Below are positions 7,277 through 11,403 of a stretch of DNA of 11,403 bases, one piece after another; within the stretch, counting starts at the first letter, position 1; every line of letters begins with the position of its first letter. Made by a program: the position numbers and the translations under genes. Below the pieces are notes generated by a model. It was not told the DNA's origin, did not search any database, and saw only the letters and a program-made list of their open reading frames with translations. Source of the DNA: Rhodocyclaceae bacterium (lineage in GTDB: Bacteria > Pseudomonadota > Gammaproteobacteria > Burkholderiales > Rhodocyclaceae); NCBI GenBank assembly GCA_025361105.1, contig JANYAW010000048.1, positions 1 through 11,403 on the forward strand, written 5' to 3'.

Positions 7277-7519
7277 GTTGGCTTTCCCTTTGCCAATGCT
7301 TGAGGCGATGGCGAAAATAGGTGATAAAACGCGGTAACAAGTATACGCGGCTTGGAAAAACTACTCCGCAAATGCACCACCACAGACACAATAAGCCCGT
7401 GCATTAGCGTCGCGCCAAGGCCATCCGATGAATGGGTGAATGGTCGGTACAAAACGCGGATAGTTCGGACGAATGGCGCGCGTCTGGTAGCGTGGCGCGG
7501 CTCGGTTTGATAGAAGAGG
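7277..7519. other. 243-bp gap between 6S RNA and the efflux adaptor gene; no gene seen
   Basis: Apart from the possible -10 box at 7340-7345 and the adaptor's ribosome site, I see no coding frame with a credible start, no tRNA and no hairpin followed by a T-run. It must hold the 6S RNA 3' end processing or termination signal and the upstream control region of the efflux operon, but neither can be placed with confidence. Confidence 0.5.
7340..7345 (-). promoter_or_regulatory. Possible -10 box for the RND efflux operon
   Basis: TATACT on the minus strand, 64 bases upstream of the adaptor start, matches the sigma-70 -10 consensus at 5 of 6 positions. A TTGCGG lies 20 bases before it, too far for an optimal -35, so activation by a regulator or a weak -35 would be needed. 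Low confidence. Confidence 0.3.
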
Positions 7520-7702
7520 GTTTCCCCCGCGAGTGCCGTTTTTGGGCCGGCGCTCTGAACCTGGGTTCAGTGTGGCTGTCTTCCAGCCGCTTCAGGTTCA
7601 CTCACGAAGAGCGATCACAACGGCGACGTGTTTGGTTGGCAACCGTGCCTATGGGCATTGGTTCAAGGAACGCGCAGCTTGGTCGAACACCGCAGGGGAA
7701 AC
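7520..7702 (-). ncRNA. ssrS: 6S RNA
   Basis: The minus strand folds as 6S RNA, the ~184-nt RNA that mimics an open promoter and holds sigma-70 RNA polymerase in stationary phase. The two ends pair in a 13-bp closing helix: GTTTCCCCTGCGG (7702 down to 7690) with TCGCGGGGGAAAC (7532 down to 7520), with two G-U pairs. This gives a 183-nt molecule, almost the E. coli length. Inside are the GGTGTTCG stretch after the 5' arm, small hairpins (GGTTGCCAACC at 7644-7634; CTGAACCCAGGTTCAG at 7570-7555) and extended rod-like pairing potential. Its place directly after zapA on the same strand, 46 bases past the zapA stop, is the classic location of ssrS in beta- and gammaproteobacteria. I could not find a clear promoter of its own; it may be processed from the zapA transcript. 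Exact ends may differ by a few bases. Confidence 0.9.
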
Positions 7703-7748
7703 TTTGGGGAAGCTGCCAATCAATGGCGCAAGGTGAACAAATTGTGAA

Positions 7749-8081
7749 CTATTCTTGTTCAAGTGCGACGCTGATGCGTGCTTCAATGGAATTGATTGTA
7801 CGCTGGAGATTTTCATTTGCGCTAGCATTTTCGTCAATGCGGACAGCGGTATTTTTATCGTCCGGGTTCGCATCCGCCACAGCAAGATATTCGTGCGCCA
7901 AATCCAGCGCCGCCATCATTGCCAAGCGCTCATTCGTACCCTTGACTGTCGCTGCAATCGCTTGCAAGCGTGTCTCCAGCAAGGACGCTGCGGCGCGCAG
8001 CCGCTCTTGAGATTCGGGCGCGCAGGCAATCTTGTAATCCTTGCCCAGCAGCTTGAGCGTGAGGGTGTTGGCCATGTTCAT
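7749..8081 (-). CDS. zapA: Cell division protein ZapA
   Basis: A 110-residue ZapA, the cytoplasmic protein that bundles FtsZ filaments and stabilises the Z-ring. The N-terminal domain shows the LTLKLLGKDYKIACAPESQERLRAAASLL pattern in two blocks (7-20 and 21-35), and the helix motif ERLAMMAALDLAHEYL (51-66) matches the conserved 'ALNIAHEL' region; the rest is a coiled coil (about 70-105) used for dimer and tetramer formation. Two starts are possible: ATG 8079-8081, which overlaps the stop of the upstream gene as ATGA, and ATG 8073-8075, two codons later, which is better placed behind a weak GGTGGA site and gives MANTL. The choice changes only two residues. It is coupled to the ZapB-like gene upstream and followed by the 6S RNA gene. 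Confidence 0.95.
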   Translation of the reverse strand: MNMANTLTLKLLGKDYKIACAPESQERLRAAASLLETRLQAIAATVKGTNERLAMMAALDLAHEYLAVADANPDDKNTAVRIDENASANENLQRTINSIEARISVALEQE

Positions 8082-8272
8082 TCCACCGGCAAGCCGGATT
8101 TGAGCGTTTCAAGCCGCGCAGCGGTAATGTCAATTTTGGTCTGCAAGGCACGCTTGCAAGCTTCAAGCTCGGTAATTTTGCCGCGCAACGTCGCATTCTC
8201 GCCACGCAAGCTGCGGTAGCGCTCAAGCAACAAATCAAGCTGGGTTTCGAGAGAAGTGAGTGAAGGATTCAT
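8078..8272 (-). CDS. Small ZapB-like coiled-coil protein (TIGR02449-type)
   Basis: A 64-residue, almost entirely coiled-coil protein: leucines and polar residues alternate in heptads from LTSLETQLDLLLERYRSL through KITELEACKRALQTKI. It resembles the short conserved protein found upstream of zapA in many beta- and gammaproteobacteria, often called ZapB-like or TIGR02449. By position and shape it probably acts with ZapA at the division ring, but this is inference. The start is ATG 8270-8272 (MNPSLTSLE); a longer frame from a TTG at 8311 adds 13 residues with no support. No good ribosome site precedes the ATG. Its TGA overlaps the zapA ATG as ATGA, so the two are translationally coupled. It starts 48 bases after the EamA gene ends. 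Confidence 0.82.
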   Translation of the reverse strand: MNPSLTSLETQLDLLLERYRSLRGENATLRGKITELEACKRALQTKIDITAARLETLKSGLPVE

Positions 8273-8320
8273 GGCGTGGAGTGTAGCGGAATCATTCGTC
8301 ACACGGCGCAATGTCCAACA

Positions 8321-9208
8321 TCATTTCCTGCTGACAACCGCAATGCCGACGATAACCAAGGCAGCGCCCAGCATTTGGGCGGAGGAGAAACCTTCGCTAA
8401 GTAACAAGGCGGCGAACGCGATGGTCAGCAAGGGACCGATCATGCCTATCATCGCCGCGCGGCTGGAGCCGATGCGACGGATGGCGGCCGATTGCGCGAA
8501 CACCGGCACCGCAGTACAAAAAATTGCCATCGCCAGTGCGTAGCCATAGACCGGCAATGGCTGAATCATTCGCGCCAAAGGTTGCACCGCCAGAAAATGC
8601 GCGAGCGTGGCGAAGGTCGACACGAGCATCGCCAAGGCAGTGAATCGTGCCGCGCCGATGCGCGCAATCATGCCGCCGCTGCCGGTCAAATAAATCGCGT
8701 AACAAATGGCTGAAGCGAACACGAAACCCGCACCGATAAGCGTGGCGGTGACATCACCCGAGAGACGCAAATCGTGGGTAAAAGCAATGGCAATTCCTCC
8801 ATAGCAAAGGGCAATCGCCGTCCATTCACGGCGGCTAATTTTTGTGCCGTGAAGTGCGACACCGAGCAATAAAGTGAGCGTGGGATAGGTAAATAAAATC
8901 AGCCGTTCCAAGCCCGCCGAGACATATTGCAACCCAAGAAAATCTAAAATGCTGGCACCGTAATAGCCAAACAAACCGAGCACGATCACCATTCCCCAAT
9001 CACGTCGCACCAGTTTCGGCGCGCTACGTGAGGCAGTGAATCCAACGTATAAAAATATCGGCAGCGCGAAGCTCATTCGCAACGCCAGCAGCGTCACCGC
9101 ATCCACGCCATAGGGATAGGCGAGCTTAATCAATATCGCCTTGAACGAAAAGCCAAACGCCGCAATGCCAGCCAGCGCAAGGCCGATGCGGCGCTCGGTT
9201 TCAGTCAT
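8321..9208 (-). CDS. EamA/DMT family transporter
   Basis: A 295-residue permease of the drug/metabolite transporter superfamily, with ten predicted membrane helices in two EamA repeats. The first repeat opens with GIAAFGFSFKAILIKLAYPYGVDAV in two hydrophobic blocks and contains GLQYVSAGLERLILFTYPTLTLL (split over about 93-116), the standard 'ALxYTSAGxAxLLxxTxPLxxAL' region. The second repeat ends with IGPLLTIAFAALLLSEGFS and a final helix ALVIVGIAVVSRK. The protein is in the inner membrane and would export or import small metabolites; the substrate is unknown. The ATG at 9206-9208 lies inside the end of the upstream zinc-ribbon gene (8-base overlap ATGACTGA), so translation is coupled. The next gene down, the ZapB-like one, starts after 48 bases and may be part of the same transcript. 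Confidence 0.92.
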   Translation of the reverse strand: MTETERRIGLALAGIAAFGFSFKAILIKLAYPYGVDAVTLLALRMSFALPIFLYVGFTASRSAPKLVRRDWGMVIVLGLFGYYGASILDFLGLQYVSAGLERLILFTYPTLTLLLGVALHGTKISRREWTAIALCYGGIAIAFTHDLRLSGDVTATLIGAGFVFASAICYAIYLTGSGGMIARIGAARFTALAMLVSTFATLAHFLAVQPLARMIQPLPVYGYALAMAIFCTAVPVFAQSAAIRRIGSSRAAMIGMIGPLLTIAFAALLLSEGFSSAQMLGAALVIVGIAVVSRK

Positions 9209-10031
9209 GCGATTCGCCAGCCTCGGTGCGCCACCCCAACCACAACACCAGTGCGGCCCAAGTCAGTGCCAGCGCGCCAACCAACATGCCCAAAACCTGT
9301 ACGACGCGTCCGTAGGACTGTGCGCGCGTCAGCCCGCCGAAGCGTTCAAAAAGAAAAATCCAATCGTGTGGTCCGTCTTCGCCGGTGGTTCCCGAGAGCA
9401 ACATCAATTGAGGATGCAGCGCGTCGTAAATGTAGGGTGCCAGATCAATCATGCTCATACCGGTCCACCACAAACACACGGCTGCGCCAAACGGGTCACG
9501 GTTTTTGAGAAGAAAAGCCACGGCAATGGCGAATGGCAGAAACACTTGAAAGAAGCTGCCGCCTGCGATGGTGAGAACTTCGCCGAAAGGAATAAAAATC
9601 ACATGGCCGGTTTCGTGTATCGGCAACACAATGTTGTGCATGAAGTTATTCATCATTTCGCCTTCAGCCAGATCACAACGCGCGATGCGCCATCCCCACC
9701 ATGCCAGCAATACGAGAACAAGCGCGCGCACGCTTAGCTCAATGCTGTCCGGATTTTTAAGTTGCAGCCAATTGAACGGCGGGCGGAAAATTGACCAGAG
9801 GGATGTCTCTGGCGCATCACCCCACATTTGCGATTCATCGAGTGGGGCAGCTTGGGCGGTTCGTGCGCGCTTGCTGATCGGCGCAGAATCAGCCGCCAGC
9901 GCTTGCGCGTCGTCTTGCAGTTGCTGCCATTTGTGCATGTAAACGCCGCAGGCCGGGCAAGCCTCCATCGCCCCGATAGGCGCGGGTGGCTGATGACCGC
10001 ATTTCGGGCAGGAGGCGTAAGCGGACGACAT
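9201..10031 (-). CDS. Zinc-ribbon membrane protein with HETGH motif (possible M50-like peptidase), function unknown
   Basis: A 276-residue protein with an N-terminal zinc ribbon (Cys8-x2-Cys11 ... Cys25-x2-Cys28), an acidic, Ala-rich cytoplasmic linker (about 37-95) and about four hydrophobic segments (roughly 100-117, 150-175, 181-200 and 245-267). The most telling feature is HETGH at 139-143, which fits the HExxH zinc-protease signature. It is followed by GGSFFQVFLPF (157-167) and a later acidic MIDLAPYIYD (194-203), placed where site-2-type (M50) proteases have a third ligand. I do not know a named function; it could be an intramembrane protease or an inactive relative. The start is ATG 10029-10031, with no obvious Shine-Dalgarno site. 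It overlaps the EamA gene by 8 bases and is divergent from yebC. The assignment as a real gene is firm; the protease role is inference. Confidence 0.85.
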   Translation of the reverse strand: MSSAYASCPKCGHQPPAPIGAMEACPACGVYMHKWQQLQDDAQALAADSAPISKRARTAQAAPLDESQMWGDAPETSLWSIFRPPFNWLQLKNPDSIELSVRALVLVLLAWWGWRIARCDLAEGEMMNNFMHNIVLPIHETGHVIFIPFGEVLTIAGGSFFQVFLPFAIAVAFLLKNRDPFGAAVCLWWTGMSMIDLAPYIYDALHPQLMLLSGTTGEDGPHDWIFLFERFGGLTRAQSYGRVVQVLGMLVGALALTWAALVLWLGWRTEAGESHD

Positions 10032-10282
10032 AATGATTAGATCAACGTCGTCGTCCGTTGCCGCGATTAAGCACTTTCTTGTCGCATCCTGCTAAGTGCG
10101 ATGCAACGACCATAACGTCTCTTGCACCTGATGTCATTAGCTGAATGTGCGACATCGGTGACGCGACCAAGACACGTTCAAGCATGGCGAGTAGCCCTGA
10201 AATGTTAGAATTTTCAGATTGTAAGCGGCAACGCTAGCGCAATCCAGAACAGCCAGAAAAGCCAGAAAAGCGAGGAAAAAGC
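10032..10282. other. Divergent intergenic region between the zinc-ribbon gene and yebC, with two inverted repeats
   Basis: This 251-bp region must hold the promoters of both divergent genes. Two inverted repeats are visible: GCACTT (10071-10076) with AAGTGC (10094-10099), and CTGATGTC (10128-10135) with GACATCGG (10151-10158), an 8-bp stem including one G-T pair around 15 bases. Neither has a T-run. Just before yebC is a short tandem repeat, AGCCAGAAA at 10251-10259 and 10260-10268, with a degenerate third unit AGCGAGGAA (10269-10277) that carries the ribosome site. No coding frame is convincing. Confidence 0.5.
10203..10211 (+). promoter_or_regulatory. Possible extended -10 promoter of yebC
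   Basis: TGTTAGAAT fits an extended -10 element (TG-n-TAGAAT, 5 of 6 to TATAAT in the hexamer). It lies 71 bases upstream of the yebC ATG. No good -35 hexamer lies 16-18 bases before it, which is tolerated by extended -10 promoters. Confidence 0.4.
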
Positions 10283-11008
10283 ATGGCAGGACATTCCAAA
10301 TGGGCAAATATTCAGCATCGCAAAGGGCGGCAAGATGCCAAGCGCGGCAAAGTATTTACCAAGTTGATTAAGGAAATTACGGTGGCCGCCAAAATGGGTG
10401 GCGGCGATATTTCAGCCAACCCGCGATTACGTTTGGCGATAGAAAAAGCCAAGGGGCAAAGCCTGCCCAAAGACAATATCGACAACGCCATCAAGCGCGG
10501 CACCGGTCAGCTCGACGGGGTGAATTACGAAGAGATACGCTACGAAGGTTATGGCATCAATGGCGCAGCGGTGATTGTCGATTGCCTGACCGACAACAAA
10601 GTACGCACGGTCGCCGATGTGCGCCATGCCTTCGTCAAACATGGCGGCAATTTGGGCACCGACGGCAGCGTGAGTTTTCTGTTCAAACATTGCGGACAAA
10701 TGCTCTTCGCGCCGGGTACCAATGAAGCCGCATTGATGGACGCCGCAATTGAAGCCGGCGCCGATGATGTGATGACCAACGAGGATGGTTCGATAGAAGT
10801 CATCACCTCGGCAAATGATTTTTCGGCAGTGAAAGACGCGCTGGAAAAAGTCGGCTTCAAAGCAGAATTCGGCGAAGTCACCATGAAGCCGGAGAACGAA
10901 ACCGAGTTCGACGGTGACGACGCCATCAAGATGCAAAAACTGCTCGATGCGCTGGAAAGCCTGGACGACGTGCAAGATGTTTATACGACGGCGCTGATAG
11001 ACGAGTAG
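10283..11008 (+). CDS. yebC: YebC/PmpR family protein
   Basis: A 241-residue protein of the YebC/PmpR/TACO1 family, full length. The N-terminal signature MAGHSKWANIQHRKGRQDAK (1-20) is nearly invariant. Further family motifs are FTKLIKEITVAAKMGG (25-40), NPRLRLAIEKAK (46-57), the central YEEIRYEGYGINGAA (81-95), and GGNLGTDGSVSFLF (120-133). YebC proteins are cytoplasmic. Members have been described as DNA-binding regulators (PmpR) and, more recently, as ribosome-associated factors that ease stalls at proline-rich stretches; sequence alone does not choose between these. GAGGA lies about 7 bases before ATG 10283. The gene stands alone, with a REP-like repeat downstream and an EamA gene after that; the ruvC neighbour common in other proteobacteria is absent. 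Confidence 0.97.
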   Translation: MAGHSKWANIQHRKGRQDAKRGKVFTKLIKEITVAAKMGGGDISANPRLRLAIEKAKGQSLPKDNIDNAIKRGTGQLDGVNYEEIRYEGYGINGAAVIVDCLTDNKVRTVADVRHAFVKHGGNLGTDGSVSFLFKHCGQMLFAPGTNEAALMDAAIEAGADDVMTNEDGSIEVITSANDFSAVKDALEKVGFKAEFGEVTMKPENETEFDGDDAIKMQKLLDALESLDDVQDVYTTALIDE

Positions 11009-11065
11009 ACCGTTTCGGGTCGCTCAGCTAACGGCGTGTCGCCAGCACCAACTGGTCAAAACATT

Positions 11066-11249
11066 GCGTCATTCCCGCGCAGGCGGGAATCCAGAATCAT
11101 GGGAAAGCTAACATTCCAACAAACCTTCAAACGAAAATGCCGTGAAATACATGAACACTTGGTGTTGTTGGGCGCAGTATTTTAGATTCCCGCCTCTGCC
11201 ACCCTCGCGAAGCGAGAGTCCAAGGCGTGTCGAGTCCGCGGGAATGACG
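11066..11249. repeat. Second composite REP-like repeat, with one hairpin interrupted by ~40 extra bases
   Basis: The left hairpin is ATTCCCGC (11071-11078) with GCGGGAAT (11083-11090) around GCAG, flanked by GCGTC and CCAG as in the copy at 449-477. The right unit is in opposite orientation: ATTCCCGC (11186-11193) and GCGGGAATGACGG (11238-11250) are there, but the loop between them is 44 bases in place of 4. The extra bases include their own small hairpin, CTCGC-GAA-GCGAG (11204-11216). The distance between the starts of the left and right hairpins is 115 bases here (11071 to 11186) and 116 in the copy at 449-594 (454 to 570), so both belong to one repeat design. Confidence 0.75.
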
Positions 11250-11269
11250 GCTTGTACAGAGAACCTCCA

Positions 11270-11403
11270 ATGACGCTCCTTCAGCGCTATTCACCATTAC
11301 TTTTTGTCCTGCTCTGGAGCACTGGCTTTATCGGTGCGCGACTTGGCTTGCCGCATGCCGAACCGCTGACTTTTTTATTACTGCGATATGCCGTGGTCAT
11401 CGC
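11270..11403 (+). CDS. N-terminal part of an EamA/DMT family transporter (runs off the window)
   Basis: ATG 11270-11272 opens a frame that stays open for 44 codons to the window edge. The product starts MTLLQRYSPLLFVLLWSTGF and continues IGARLGLPHAEPLTFLLLRYAVVI, which is the classic first part of an EamA permease: a helix with LLWSTGFIGARLG, then an EPLTFLLLRY segment that leads into helix 2. It is a different subfamily from the EamA protein at 8321-9208, whose first helix reads GIAAFGFSFKAI. The substrate is unknown. A weak AGAGA precedes the start by a few bases. It lies 261 bases after yebC, across the second composite repeat, so it is probably transcribed on its own. Confidence 0.85.
   Translation, partial: MTLLQRYSPLLFVLLWSTGFIGARLGLPHAEPLTFLLLRYAVVI

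Noticed and set aside
7404..7601. 65-codon frame on the minus strand downstream of zapA
   Set aside because: It starts at GTG inside the 6S RNA, has no ribosome site and no recognisable sequence.
7432..8010. Open frame of 192 codons on the plus strand
   Set aside because: It runs opposite the 6S RNA and zapA, both well supported; the product is low-complexity (Ser/Arg/Ala) with no domain.
8273..8311. TTG start at 8311 for the ZapB-like gene
   Set aside because: The ATG at 8272 opens straight into the coiled coil, and the extra residues look like translated leader.
11004..11030. Possible terminator after yebC
   Set aside because: GACC and GGTC can pair around a short loop, but the stem is only four pairs and no T-run follows.

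Overview
The window looks like a stretch of betaproteobacterial chromosome (moderate GC by eye). The clues are a zapB-like/zapA pair followed by a 6S RNA, a YebC/PmpR protein, an EVE-TauE/SafE pair, an RND efflux operon and short REP-like hairpin repeats of the 'ATTCCGGC-loop-GCCGGAAT' kind. No phage, transposase, integrase, CRISPR array, tRNA or rRNA gene is visible, and no clear defence or biosynthetic island.

Layout from left to right. The 3' end of an acyl-CoA/malonyl-CoA synthetase gene (+) converges on a TauE/SafE permease gene (-), with a paired REP-like repeat between them. The TauE/SafE gene is translationally coupled (ATGA overlap) to the upstream EVE-domain gene. Diverging from these are a 76-residue exported protein and a SHOCT-PspC membrane protein (both +). 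A bidirectional terminator separates the PspC gene from a convergent two-gene RND efflux operon (permease, then adaptor further upstream, both -). Next, all on the minus strand and read from high to low coordinates, come a zinc-ribbon membrane protein with an HETGH motif, an EamA permease, a small ZapB-like coiled-coil protein, ZapA and a 6S RNA. To the right, on the plus strand, are yebC and the first 44 codons of a second EamA permease, separated by a second paired REP-like repeat.

How the parts relate. The RND pair makes the inner-membrane and periplasmic parts of a tripartite drug or solute exporter; no outer-membrane channel or regulator gene is in the window. ZapA and the small coiled-coil protein point to Z-ring assembly, and 6S RNA is the stationary-phase inhibitor of sigma-70 RNA polymerase. 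YebC/PmpR proteins act in translation or gene regulation. The zinc-ribbon/HETGH gene overlaps the EamA gene by 8 bases, so those two are probably co-expressed.

The points most worth a second look are: the well-supported 6S RNA with a 13-bp closing helix; the HETGH zinc-ribbon membrane protein of unknown function; two ~145-bp composite repeats with the same internal spacing, one of which has about 40 extra bases inside one hairpin; and the possibility that the RND/PspC/small-protein block was inserted into an older zapB-zapA-ssrS-EVE-TauE cluster. I found no convincing wholly new multi-gene system.
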